From an uncultured Gammaproteobacteria bacterium (lineage in GTDB: Bacteria > Pseudomonadota > Gammaproteobacteria > Eutrophobiales > Eutrophobiaceae): a DNA stretch of 64,000 nucleotides. Under the pieces are notes generated by a model. It ran no database searches, was not told where the DNA came from, and saw only the letters and a list, made by a program, of their open reading frames with translations. The translations under genes and the position numbers were made by a program. Positions 54,344-61,141 of the stretch are shown in pieces (position 1 is the first letter of the stretch; every line of letters begins with the position of its first letter). Location: positions 1,116,001 to 1,180,000 of the forward strand of contig OY282354.1 of assembly GCA_958295485.1 (NCBI GenBank). The letters are read 5' to 3'.

Positions 54344-55036
54344 CTAATAAGCGTCCACGTTGTCGATATTAAAGTTATATAGTTTGCGGGCCGAGCCGTA
54401 ACGCCGGAATTGGGCAACATCCAAGCCAGTCATCCCGGCCTTTGCCAATAATCCGCTTAATTCCCGCCTGTGCTCCGCTCCCATCGGCTTCTCGATACAA
54501 TCCGCCCCCAGGCCGGCAACCTTCCCCCTGACGTATATGCGCGCCTCGTACAGCGAGTCACCCAGGCCGTCCGCCGCGTCGCCGCAAATAACCAGGCGTC
54601 CCGCCTGCGCCATAAACGCGCCCATGTGTCCGACGGAACCTCTTACGACTATATCGACGCCCTTCATGGAAATGCCGCAACGGGAACTGGCGTTGCCTTC
54701 TATAACGAGCAGGCCGCCATGGGCGGTGGCGCCGGCGTACTGGGAGGCATTGCCCCTGATTCGAACCAGGCCCGACATCATATTTTCGGCAACGCCCGGC
54801 CCGGCATTGCCGTTTATAGTAATCGTTGCATGTTTATTCATGCCGCCGCAGTAGTAACCTGTGTGACCGTCTATATTCACGTTTAGCGGCGCATCGATTC
54901 CCACGGCAACGGCGTGCCGGCCCTTGGGATTCGTTATTTGCCAATCTGATTTCTCTTGCGTTCCATTCAACTCGTGTAATGCCTGGTTGAGATCGCGAAC
55001 ACTGGTTGCTTCAAGGTCGATGCAATGTGGCGTCAT
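54344..55036 (-). CDS. mgsB: N-methylglutamate synthase, GXGXG-domain subunit
   Basis: 230 residues from the ATG at 55036, which shares a base with the mgsA stop. This is the glutamate-synthase alpha C-terminal beta-helix: repeated glycines in IDGHTGYYCGGMNKHATITINGNAGPGVAENMMSG, GGLLVIEGNASSRCGISMKG and GRLVICGDAADGLG. It links the amidotransferase and FMN subunits. The frame extends to 55144 inside mgsA and is not used. Confidence 0.92.
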   Translation of the reverse strand: MTPHCIDLEATSVRDLNQALHELNGTQEKSDWQITNPKGRHAVAVGIDAPLNVNIDGHTGYYCGGMNKHATITINGNAGPGVAENMMSGLVRIRGNASQYAGATAHGGLLVIEGNASSRCGISMKGVDIVVRGSVGHMGAFMAQAGRLVICGDAADGLGDSLYEARIYVRGKVAGLGADCIEKPMGAEHRRELSGLLAKAGMTGLDVAQFRRYGSARKLYNFNIDNVDAY

Positions 55037-55932
55037 CAATGACTCCAGCTGTAGATCTTCGCCGGCGCCGGTTCCCAGCATTCGGCGCTGTCCGCGCCCG
55101 GCAAGACTGCGATGGCCCTGTATTCCGACGCCATCGCCACCCACTCAGCGGTTTCCGCCATTATGGCCGGCTTGCAGGCAACGGGATCGCGCAGCACGGC
55201 AAAGCCGTCTCTGGTACCAATGGCAAAGGTGAAAAAGCCATCCAGATTTTCAAGCGCGGACTCCAATGCTTCATCCAGGCTGTCTCCCTGCCACATGCGG
55301 TGCATCAAATACCCGGCAGCCACCTCGCTGTCATTATCCGTCCTGAAAATAATCCCCTGTTTCTGCAACTTTTCGCGTAGTCTATTGTGGTTGGATAATG
55401 AACCGTTATGCACCAGGCACAGGTCTTGTCCCGTTGAAAAAGGATGCGAATGCTGAATCGTGACGTTGCTTTCAGTCGCCATGCGCGAGTGACCCAGGGC
55501 ATGGGTTCCCGTGAATTGCTTTACCTCGAAACGGTTTAATACATTTTCAGGCAATCCCTTGTCTTTATAAATTTCTATGGATACGCCGGAACTATTGATA
55601 TGCAATTCAGGAAAATGCGCGGCAAACCAATCATAGATGCCGGCTGCATCGGCATGGAGAATCAGCACTGCATGATTGCCATGAATTTCCATTTCCACTT
55701 GTTGACTCACCTGCTCGATCAGCGCTTTTTTCAACTCATCCCAGGCATAACTTGCAGCAGGCGCCAGCACGGTCAACTTGACTCCGCCCGGACTTGCCGG
55801 CCGGCGATAAACGGCAACGCCGGCGCTGTCGGGCCCTCTTTCCGTCATCTCGATCAACATGTTTGAAAGATGCGCGCCCAACCCGGCTTCAATCGCTTTC
55901 GATTTGGCGAACAACCCCACAATGCCGCACAA
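55036..55932 (-). CDS. mgsA: N-methylglutamate synthase, class II amidotransferase-like subunit
   Basis: 298 residues. Class II glutamine amidotransferase domain: the nucleophile is Cys2 (CGIVGLFAKS), followed by ERGPDSAGVAVYR, GHSRMATESNVTIQHSHPF, LVHNGSLSNHNRLRE, and DNDSEVAAGYLMHRM. Start codon is TTG at 55932, with GGGAG upstream; removal of the initiator Met would expose the catalytic Cys. First gene of the eight-gene minus-strand operon, so expression is set by the region at about 55933-56014. Confidence 0.93.
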   Translation of the reverse strand: MCGIVGLFAKSKAIEAGLGAHLSNMLIEMTERGPDSAGVAVYRRPASPGGVKLTVLAPAASYAWDELKKALIEQVSQQVEMEIHGNHAVLILHADAAGIYDWFAAHFPELHINSSGVSIEIYKDKGLPENVLNRFEVKQFTGTHALGHSRMATESNVTIQHSHPFSTGQDLCLVHNGSLSNHNRLREKLQKQGIIFRTDNDSEVAAGYLMHRMWQGDSLDEALESALENLDGFFTFAIGTRDGFAVLRDPVACKPAIMAETAEWVAMASEYRAIAVLPGADSAECWEPAPAKIYSWSH

Positions 55933-55985
55933 AACATATCTCCCGGCTGAAATTTGAGTACGCCATCTTACCCTAAATTTTATAA

Positions 55986-56005
55986 ATGAACCTGCTGCTG
56001 TTCAT
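55986..56005. promoter_or_regulatory. inverted repeat upstream of the mgs-gmaS-mgd operon
   Basis: atgaac-ctgctgct-gttcat: perfect 6-bp arms, 8-bp centre, 53 nt before the mgsA start. AT-rich DNA with possible -10 elements (tataaa, taagat in the minus reading) lies between. Candidate operator for a methylamine- or nitrogen-responsive regulator; none is encoded nearby. Confidence 0.35.
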
Positions 56006-56014
56006 GGCGGCAGC

Positions 56015-56063
56015 AGTTCCCGCTAACAGTCCCCAAACCCACTTTCGACGAACAGCGGGAACT
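56015..56063. repeat. dispersed palindromic element, copy 2
   Basis: Arms agttcccgct (56015-56024) and agcgggaact (56054-56063) are perfect 10-bp inverted repeats around ccccaaacccactttcgacg. Related to 10582-10622. Lies between the NMG operon promoter region and the nucleotidyltransferase gene. Confidence 0.7.
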
Positions 56064-56075
56064 CCTGTTCATGCA

Positions 56076-56101
56076 GTCAGTTGTTGGTTAATGGCGGCAA
56101 C
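56076..56101. repeat. 26-bp repeat at a gene 3' end, copy 1
   Basis: gtcagttgttggttaatggc continues to gcaac. Identical over 26 bp to 58629-58654. It encodes the last residues PPLTNN and stop of the minus-strand nucleotidyltransferase gene. Confidence 0.9.
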
Positions 56102-56706
56102 TTCTTTTCACGTCTCTCTTTGAGTGTTTCCACATCTTCAACGATGCGGCAGGCCAGCTTGATAGATGTTTGCAGGCTGTCCAGGTTGCCGACGTATGCC
56201 CCGGCAGCTTCCTCCGCACGGGTGCGCAATGCCCCAGCGTCAATCAACCCATGCTTTGCCAGAGAAATGATATCCTGGCGGTCCTGATTGGAGAATCGAC
56301 TGATTTTACTCACGGCAAGGTCAAGCGCGGACAGCAGACGGATGTCCAGGGTGTGAGAATCCACGTTTTCCAACTTGAGTGGGGCAGAATCATCACGGGC
56401 ATCTTCGTGCATGAGCGCGAAACTGTCGTTGTATTGTTGGTCAAAATACAGCAGCCGTGCTGCGCCATCAGCATCAGAATAGGAGACAGCCAGATTATCC
56501 GGCAGGACGATGCGATGTGAGAAGGCGGCGTCAATGTCCCTGGAAATGCGATCGCCGGTGTAAAAATACAATGCTGCGCCGCCGGCCACATACATTTTTA
56601 TCGGCAATATTTTTTCAGGCGCATCGCGCAGGGATACGGCAATGCGTTCAGCAATCTCCTGAAAAGCGGCGATATATTCCGGCCGGGCTGCGGGGTCAGG
56701 CTGCAT
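56077..56706 (-). CDS. nucleotidyltransferase-like toxin candidate (DUF6036/AbiEii-like)
   Basis: 209 residues. KMYVAGGAALYFYTGDRISRDIDAAF resembles the NTase active site region of AbiEii/DUF6036 proteins (GG-x(n)-R-D-I-D). A helical C-terminal part follows, ending KLPPLTNN. It overlaps the upstream helix-turn-helix gene by 11 nt. Such pairs behave as toxin-antitoxin or abortive-infection modules in which the NTase modifies RNA; that role is inferred. The last codons lie in a 26-bp repeat shared with the HEPN gene at 58630. Confidence 0.75.
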   Translation of the reverse strand: MQPDPAARPEYIAAFQEIAERIAVSLRDAPEKILPIKMYVAGGAALYFYTGDRISRDIDAAFSHRIVLPDNLAVSYSDADGAARLLYFDQQYNDSFALMHEDARDDSAPLKLENVDSHTLDIRLLSALDLAVSKISRFSNQDRQDIISLAKHGLIDAGALRTRAEEAAGAYVGNLDSLQTSIKLACRIVEDVETLKERREKKLPPLTNN

Positions 56707-57229
56707 GTTCCACTGCCACGTCCAGCATGGGCAGAAACCGGGAGGGACGAAGCGGGCTGTGCTTGAGCCACCGTGCGAACACGGCGGTCTCGCTCGCGCC
56801 GGGACTCAATTGTTCAGCCAGGGACAGCAGGCCAGGGCGGTCAAACCCGTCAACACTGGCGAGCATCACGGCCAGTCCGGCCATAAAGAAGCGGGGGCCC
56901 GTTGCCACCCAATGCTGCGGCGCCAGTGAGCGCGAGGCGCACAAACTGAGCAGTCGTTCTTCGTATTCACGGTCCAGACCGAGGGGGAAATGGCCATCAG
57001 GGGACAGGACGGACACGGTATCGCTGACTGCGTCCAGACGCATATCGACGACATCAGCGAGCGCAAGCAGGGTTTTGAAGTCGCAGCTTTGTCTGCGCCG
57101 CAACCGGGAGAGCGTTTCCTTGCGCAGGCCGGCGAGGGCAGCCCAGCCGGCGTCGTTCAGCCCGCGAGAACGTGCTGTACGAGTGAGTTCGTCCAGTACG
57201 ACACCCAGTCTGTTGGTTGACTTATTCAT
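56696..57229 (-). CDS. helix-turn-helix partner of the nucleotidyltransferase
   Basis: 177 residues. The N-terminal half has an XRE-type helix-turn-helix (GLNDAAGWAALAGL-like region, actual DAGWAALAGLRKETLSRLRRRQSCDFKTLLALADVVDMRLDAV). The rest (LCASRSLAPQHWVATGPRFF) is the conserved domain of antitoxins that precede NTase toxins. Start ATG at 57229; an 8-bp inverted repeat (57233-57258) directly upstream looks like its own operator. It overlaps the NTase gene by 11 nt. Confidence 0.8.
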   Translation of the reverse strand: MNKSTNRLGVVLDELTRTARSRGLNDAGWAALAGLRKETLSRLRRRQSCDFKTLLALADVVDMRLDAVSDTVSVLSPDGHFPLGLDREYEERLLSLCASRSLAPQHWVATGPRFFMAGLAVMLASVDGFDRPGLLSLAEQLSPGASETAVFARWLKHSPLRPSRFLPMLDVAVEHAA

Positions 57230-57232
57230 CAA

Positions 57233-57258
57233 TAAAACGTATCAAATATCACGTTTTA
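57233..57258. promoter_or_regulatory. operator-like palindrome of the HTH/NTase pair
   Basis: taaaacgt-atcaaatatc-acgtttta: perfect 8-bp arms with a 10-bp centre, 3 nt before the ATG of the helix-turn-helix gene. The position fits autoregulation, as is usual for toxin-antitoxin modules. Confidence 0.65.
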
Positions 57259-57535
57259 GATCAACTTTCATTGAAAAAAAGGCAATCCAGCCTTGCCTTG
57301 CGGCATTATTTCTAAATTTTACTGTATCCCCGGAACTCCCGCACCTCCTGTACAGCCTCAAAATCATGCCGGATCAATTTCAACCACAACGAGCTACCTG
57401 GGGACGAATTGCTAAGCGCCAGATAGATCAACTGCAGGGGTCATGTCAACCCAGGATTGGCAGCCTTGAATCTCGGCGAATTTTGGCCATAATGAGAAAA
57501 AGAAATACGGCGACTAAATCTTGAAGGTGATGATT

Positions 57536-57796
57536 ATGAAAGCGGTAACAGAGAACGAGGCTAAAACGCAATTCGGCGATATGTTGCTGAACATACAGCA
57601 GACGCCGGTCCAAATCAGTAAAAACGGCAAGCCCGTTGCCGTGATGGTGTCAATGGATAATTACGAAAAGATGGAGGCCCTGAAAGTGCAAATGCTGAAA
57701 GAACGGGTTCAACGAGCGGAAGCAGAAATTAAATCCGGCGCAACAACAGATGGAGACGCATTCTTCGATAAGTTATTAGCTGAAAAAGACGATTAG
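57536..57796 (+). CDS. Phd/YefM-family antitoxin
   Basis: 86 residues. The N-terminal Phd fold is clear: AVTENEAKTQFGDMLLNIQQTPVQISKNGKPVAVMVSMDNYEKM; the C-terminal tail (KERVQRAEAEIKSG, then FFDKLLAEKDD) would wrap the toxin. Start 57536 behind AAGGTGA; two earlier in-frame codons (57521, 57530) lack this spacing. Toxin gene follows after 1 nt. Divergent from the HTH/NTase pair. Confidence 0.93.
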   Translation: MKAVTENEAKTQFGDMLLNIQQTPVQISKNGKPVAVMVSMDNYEKMEALKVQMLKERVQRAEAEIKSGATTDGDAFFDKLLAEKDD

Positions 57797-57797
57797 C

Positions 57798-58103
57798 ATG
57801 GGAACATATCGTCTCACCACGGACGCCGGACGAGATTTATCAACGATACGCGAATTTACTAAAAATCAGTGGGGTAACAAACAGTCGAGGAAGTACATTG
57901 TTGAATTACGCGAAACCTTGACTTTGCTGTCTGATAATCCCTTAATGGGAATCCAGCGTAGCGATATTGGAGAAGGCATCCATAGTTTTCCCCATGCCAG
58001 TCACGTCATTTATTACCTGCTCAAGAGAAAGCGTATCGTTATAATAGGGATTTTACACGGCAGCATGGTACCGACAAAGCATTTGGAAGGTCGTAAACGT
58101 TGA
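57798..58103 (+). CDS. ParE/RelE-superfamily toxin
   Basis: 101 residues. Family pattern: YRLTTDAGRDLSTIREFTKNQWG, RETLTLLSDNPLMGIQRSDIGEGIHSFPHASHVIYYLLKRKRIVIIGILHGSM. ParE toxins poison gyrase, RelE toxins cleave mRNA; the FPHASHVIYY and ILHGSM blocks favour ParE. One nucleotide separates it from the antitoxin stop. No truncation seen, so the module may be active. Confidence 0.92.
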   Translation: MGTYRLTTDAGRDLSTIREFTKNQWGNKQSRKYIVELRETLTLLSDNPLMGIQRSDIGEGIHSFPHASHVIYYLLKRKRIVIIGILHGSMVPTKHLEGRKR

Positions 58104-58144
58104 TTCTCAACGTCAAGTCGATTATCCAGGAAGACCTGCTTCTA

Positions 58145-58294
58145 TCACGCCAAGTAAACTGGCGCTCTCGCGCTGAGATGCATCCCTGCGATCAACCCGG
58201 CTAGCCAACTGGAAACGCTATGGTCCCGCTCGGTGGCCCTGATCCTCAACCACAGCGCAAAATCTTCCGGTAGTGTTATGGTGATATTCTTCAT
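58145..58294 (-). CDS. orphan ribbon-helix-helix antitoxin
   Basis: 49 residues: MKNITITLPEDFALWLRIRA and on to LIAGMHLSARAPVYLA. The beta-strand KNITITLP and the helices that follow fit the CopG/MetJ-type fold of VapB-like antitoxins, but the usual longer C-terminus and a PIN toxin are absent. Its promoter and operator look intact (58284-58328). It may still bind DNA; as a toxin antidote it is probably a remnant. Confidence 0.65.
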   Translation of the reverse strand: MKNITITLPEDFALWLRIRATERDHSVSSWLAGLIAGMHLSARAPVYLA

Positions 58295-58328
58295 GACACA
58301 AGAATATAGAACACGGAAATCGCGTCAA
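58284..58328 (-). promoter_or_regulatory. promoter with operator of the orphan RHH gene
   Basis: Minus strand: TTGACG (58328-58323), 16-nt spacer, TATTCT (58306-58301). An inverted repeat atattctt/aagaatat (58284-58291 and 58300-58307) spans the -10 region and the ATG (58294). RNA would start at or next to the ATG, so the transcript may be leaderless, and the protein would repress itself by binding across its start codon. Confidence 0.6.
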
Positions 58329-58532
58329 GAATCCGTGTGTAGTTGAATTCATAAACCGCGATAGTCCAGCCTTCGCCGTTGTCGGTCGCTACCCAGATTT
58401 TTTTCTATAATCTGGAAAATGGATTTTCAAGCTACGGGCACCGCCAACAGACAAACCGAACCCTTCTTCTGGTACTGGTTTTTCGTATGGGTTTGCGCCA
58501 AATGCTTTTGCTAGTAATTGGGCAGAAGGAGT

Positions 58533-58628
58533 TCAGGCAGTCTGTGTAAGTTGTTCATAATACGCTATGGACGTCAGTAAATCAATCTCATCATGAGGGC
58601 GACAGGTGTCGTAGTAGGTCTGGTAACG
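58533..58628 (-). pseudogene. C-terminal transposase fragment
   Basis: An open stretch without start codes YQTYYDTCRPHDEIDLLTSI and then AYYEQLTQTA with a stop. The YNxxRPH-like core and the 'LTSIAYYEQL' end resemble the last residues of DDE integrase-type transposases. It is cut exactly where the 26-bp repeat (58629-58654) begins. Confidence 0.55.
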
Positions 58629-58654
58629 GTCAGTTGTTGGTTAATGGCGGCAAC
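58629..58654. repeat. 26-bp repeat at a gene 3' end, copy 2
   Basis: Identical to 56076-56101. It forms the last codons (PPLTNN, stop) of the HEPN gene and the junction with the transposase fragment. Confidence 0.9.
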
Positions 58655-59058
58655 GCGGAGATTGCATCGGCCACCGCTTGGCAGGAGTCAATCAGGTCCG
58701 TGACCAGCCGCTCATCCACGCTCAGGTCACCTTCGTATTCGCCAACATTGCGAATATGATGGCATTTGTCCAGTACGCGCCAGACTTCCGGCCCCAACTT
58801 CAACGTGTGCGGCAGAACCTGAAAAACGATATAGCGATGACGTGGCCGGTAGCCATGCCGGCGCAGGGCCGCAAGGCATAGCGCATGCGCGGCGTTGTAT
58901 GCAAGATCAAAGCGGCCTTCCAGGGACAAGTCGGTATGGGCTGCGTCTTGCAGCCGGGCCAAACCGGAGCGCATGAGGCCGGCATACTCCTGCGCGTCCG
59001 GTGGTTCAGAAGCCAACGGCCTGTCTTGACCGCAGAGGTTATCCAACGGCGAAGTCAT
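58630..59058 (-). CDS. HEPN-domain partner of an MNT system
   Basis: 142 residues, helical. LRRHGYRPRHRYIVFQVLPHTLKLGPEVWRVLDKCHHIRNVGEYEG shows the HEPN pattern; the motif RNVGEY has Tyr where RNase-active HEPN proteins have His, as in the SAV_6107-like branch. It overlaps the nucleotidyltransferase gene by 20 nt. In HEPN/MNT modules the HEPN protein is the toxin and the MNT enzyme neutralises it by AMPylation. The end ALPPLTNN comes from the 26-bp repeat. Confidence 0.78.
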   Translation of the reverse strand: MTSPLDNLCGQDRPLASEPPDAQEYAGLMRSGLARLQDAAHTDLSLEGRFDLAYNAAHALCLAALRRHGYRPRHRYIVFQVLPHTLKLGPEVWRVLDKCHHIRNVGEYEGDLSVDERLVTDLIDSCQAVADAISALPPLTNN

Positions 59059-59695
59059 TTTCTTTTCCTGTCACCCACAGTTTTGGTTGGGATAAAACCC
59101 GTTTGACGAAGGCATTGTCATCTAAAATCCGCCGGTCAAACTCTTGCCGCGAATACACGGTCGGATTCACGGGCCTGCCGAGTCGGGTTACGGTCTCTTC
59201 AAGCGCGGAAAAAATATCCGGGTAGGTTAGCGTGTCGCTGATAATCATCAAGTCGATGTCACTCGTTGCCGTATCCTGACGTTTCGCCACTGAGCCAAAA
59301 ATAAAGGCTGCAAGGATATCATCCTCCAGTGGCGTCAGCGCCTTCCGTAGCAGGTCGACCAAACCCACCGTTTTATCTACTATGCCGCAGAGTTCGAAGA
59401 AGATCGGGGACTTCGAGTTGGCTTGGTAGTGTTTCTGATTACCGATGCGTCTTACTGTCGCCAAGCCACTTTGCACAAGGCGAGCCAGTTCACGCTGCAC
59501 GGCGCCGGAACCACCACCGGTTAGCCCTATCAACTCGCTAGCATAAAAACTGCGGTCCGGCCGGCCAAACAGGTAAGCTAACACCCGCTGCTGAGTGGTG
59601 GAGAACAGCGCATCCGCCAGACCGGTATGAGCGTGCGGCGATACAGGTTTTTTGTTTCTGCCCATATTGGGCATATTACTACCCATATTGGGCAT
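59039..59695 (-). CDS. MNT-type nucleotidyltransferase with N-terminal winged helix
   Basis: About 218 residues. An N-terminal winged helix (TTQQRVLAYLFGRPDRSFYASELIGLTGGGSGAVQRELARLVQSGLATVRRIGNQKHYQ) is fused to a minimal nucleotidyltransferase with FIFGSVAKRQDTATSDIDLMII, which holds the GS and D-x-D catalytic residues. The start is unclear: in-frame ATGs at 59695, 59686, 59674 and 59665 sit in a tandem 21-nt repeat. The fusion suggests that the protein both regulates its operon and inhibits the HEPN toxin. Confidence 0.82.
   Translation of the reverse strand: MPNMGSNMPNMGRNKKPVSPHAHTGLADALFSTTQQRVLAYLFGRPDRSFYASELIGLTGGGSGAVQRELARLVQSGLATVRRIGNQKHYQANSKSPIFFELCGIVDKTVGLVDLLRKALTPLEDDILAAFIFGSVAKRQDTATSDIDLMIISDTLTYPDIFSALEETVTRLGRPVNPTVYSRQEFDRRILDDNAFVKRVLSQPKLWVTGKENDFAVG
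59654..59695 (-). repeat. tandem 21-nt repeat containing the MNT start codons
   Basis: Two units (59695-59675 and 59674-59654), each beginning atgcccaatatggg. Each contains gccca-tat-tgggc, an operator-like palindrome, and two in-frame ATGs. It codes MPNMGSN-MPNMGRN. Repeat expansion or contraction would change both the binding site number and the protein N-terminus. Confidence 0.8.
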
Positions 59696-59861
59696 TTTCA
59701 ATCATCATTATCAGGAATGTTAGAAACAAATAGAGATCAATAATACGGGTAATACTCAAGGCCGATAAACGGCCAAAAGGGGCGGCGCGATCAAATTAAC
59801 GGTGGATTTGTCACAAGGCTTTGTAAAACGGCAGCATATGACATTACTATAACGCTCAAGG

Positions 59862-60009
59862 ATGCAGACACAGGACTTCAAAGAAACAATCAAGGTTCGC
59901 ATTGAGCGCGACCCGGACTTCCGTGAGGAATTTGCTCAAGGAAGGGATTGAATGTTTGCTCTCTGGCGAGGTAGACACCGGCAAAGCCGTGTTGCGTGAC
60001 TTATATTAA
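59862..60009 (+). pseudogene. frameshifted HTH antitoxin remnant
   Basis: MQTQDFKETIKVRIERDPDFREEF reads from 59862, then a shift gives LLKEGIECLLSGEVDTGKAVLRDLY and a stop. This is the opening of a well-known antitoxin family (DFKETI...GEVDTGKAVLRDY). The helix-turn-helix part and any toxin are missing. Downstream to 60165 only short meaningless frames are seen. Confidence 0.7.
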
Positions 60010-60165
60010 CTTCACCAAATAAACAAAGATAGAAGATTTTGACGCAGAAGCTTTCCTTGAATCCGACTACTGGTAAAAAGGAGAAACAAAAATGAACGAT
60101 TACTACCTGGAAGAAACACCTTACAATGAATATTGAAAAAACCGCACACAGAAGTATACTATTAA

Positions 60166-60332
60166 CCCGGATATTGCATGAGTGATCTATTTTGGCGCCA
60201 TTTTACCGGGTCAAGTGGATGATAACAAGATTGACCATCTTCACCGGGATAGCAGGGGTGATTCAGTGTCGGATTTCGATATTTTGACCTTGATTGTGTC
60301 AGCCTGGGCGTCGCCCGTGTGCAATATCCGGG
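60166..60332. mobile_element. MITE-like element with 13-bp terminal inverted repeats
   Basis: cccggatattgca (60166-60178) and tgcaatatccggg (60320-60332) are perfect inverted repeats 141 bp apart. The interior has no gene. The size and perfect ends suggest a non-autonomous transposon. No clear target-site duplication was found (flanks ttaa and ctaa). It lies just before the lipoprotein gene. Confidence 0.5.
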
Positions 60333-60362
60333 CTAAAACCACTCAACGAGGAAAATAAGACG

Positions 60363-60683
60363 ATGATAAATAATTGGAAATTACCAGCAGTTGCCTTAGC
60401 GGTACTACTGGCCAGCGGTTGCGCCACCTCTAAGAAAATTCAGGTCGTGCAGGTCGGCGATGATAAAATGTCCTGCGCGGAACTCACCGAAGACTTAGAA
60501 AAACTCAGCGCGGCCGAAGCCGCTATCAATGAAAAGAAAGGGGCAACTGGCACGAACGTTGCAGCCGCCCTATTCTGGTTGCCCGGGCTGGCCTACACCT
60601 ATTATGATGCCGGCCAGGCCACAGAAGCGATCTACGCCCGGCGGTCTCACATTACGAAACTGTATAACGATAAAGACTGCTGA
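60363..60683 (+). CDS. small lipoprotein of unknown function
   Basis: 106 residues. A lipoprotein signal is visible: NWKLPAVALAVLLASGCATS, Cys about residue 20. The mature part has a coiled segment (SCAELTEDLEKLSAAEAAINEKKGA) and a hydrophobic stretch VAAALFWLPGLAYTYYDAGQ. It resembles short metal-/stress-related outer-membrane lipoproteins, but no name can be given. Start at 60363 behind GAGGAAA; the frame extends to 60294 within the MITE-like element. Confidence 0.7.
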   Translation: MINNWKLPAVALAVLLASGCATSKKIQVVQVGDDKMSCAELTEDLEKLSAAEAAINEKKGATGTNVAAALFWLPGLAYTYYDAGQATEAIYARRSHITKLYNDKDC

Positions 60684-60716
60684 TCACCTCAGCTACTATC
60701 AACGGCAGTGCTATAC

Positions 60717-60884
60717 TTACATACATGAACGAATGGTTATCTTTCCGCCATACTTCCTGCACCAAGTGTAAAAACTGGCGTCCGAGACCCCATGTTTGCG
60801 GCAGACATCGGTGACCGGTATCCCGGCCTCCGCCTCTTTCAGTATCTGAATGATCTGCTCTTCTGAATAGCGTTTTTGTTTCAT
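60717..60884 (-). pseudogene. IS3-family OrfA 5' fragment
   Basis: 55 codons: MKQKRYSEEQIIQILKEAEA, then GIPVTDVCRKHGVSDASFYT and WCRKYGGK followed by unrelated ITIRSCM and stop. This is the helix-turn-helix N-terminus of an IS3-family (IS407-like) OrfA; the rest of the element is gone. GAGGAA precedes the ATG. The outer end of the IS is probably near 60930-60945. Confidence 0.8.
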
Positions 60885-60927
60885 CGGAATTCCTCTTCTG
60901 TGTCATTTTAAGGGAAATTCCTAAACG

Positions 60928-61122
60928 GTGGGTGGCTCAAATTACGGGGAGAGGGTCACCGAATACAAGCGACAATTGATGGACTTACTGAAGAACGCCT
61001 ATGACAATGCTTACGATTCTGGGGCGATGCGGATTGAGGAGCCGAAGGCGGAATTCCGCATCCTCGTGCAGGACAGGTGGCGCGAAGAACTGAACGAAAT
61101 AGCGCCTATCAGGGCCGACTAA
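60928..61122 (+). CDS. unidentified 64-codon frame, possibly a gene tail
   Basis: Reads GERVTEYKRQLMDLLKNAYD and on to VQDRWREELNEIAPIRAD; charged and helical. The first codons belong to the presumed IS end, so the original start was probably lost. No family recognised. Convergent with the large gene at 61142. Confidence 0.3.
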   Translation: MGGSNYGERVTEYKRQLMDLLKNAYDNAYDSGAMRIEEPKAEFRILVQDRWREELNEIAPIRAD

Positions 61123-61141
61123 TCTATGCTTCTACATTTTT

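Noticed and set aside
56457..57524. 355-codon plus-strand open frame
   Set aside because: Antisense to the HTH/NTase pair, low-complexity Arg/Ser-rich; no ribosome binding site.
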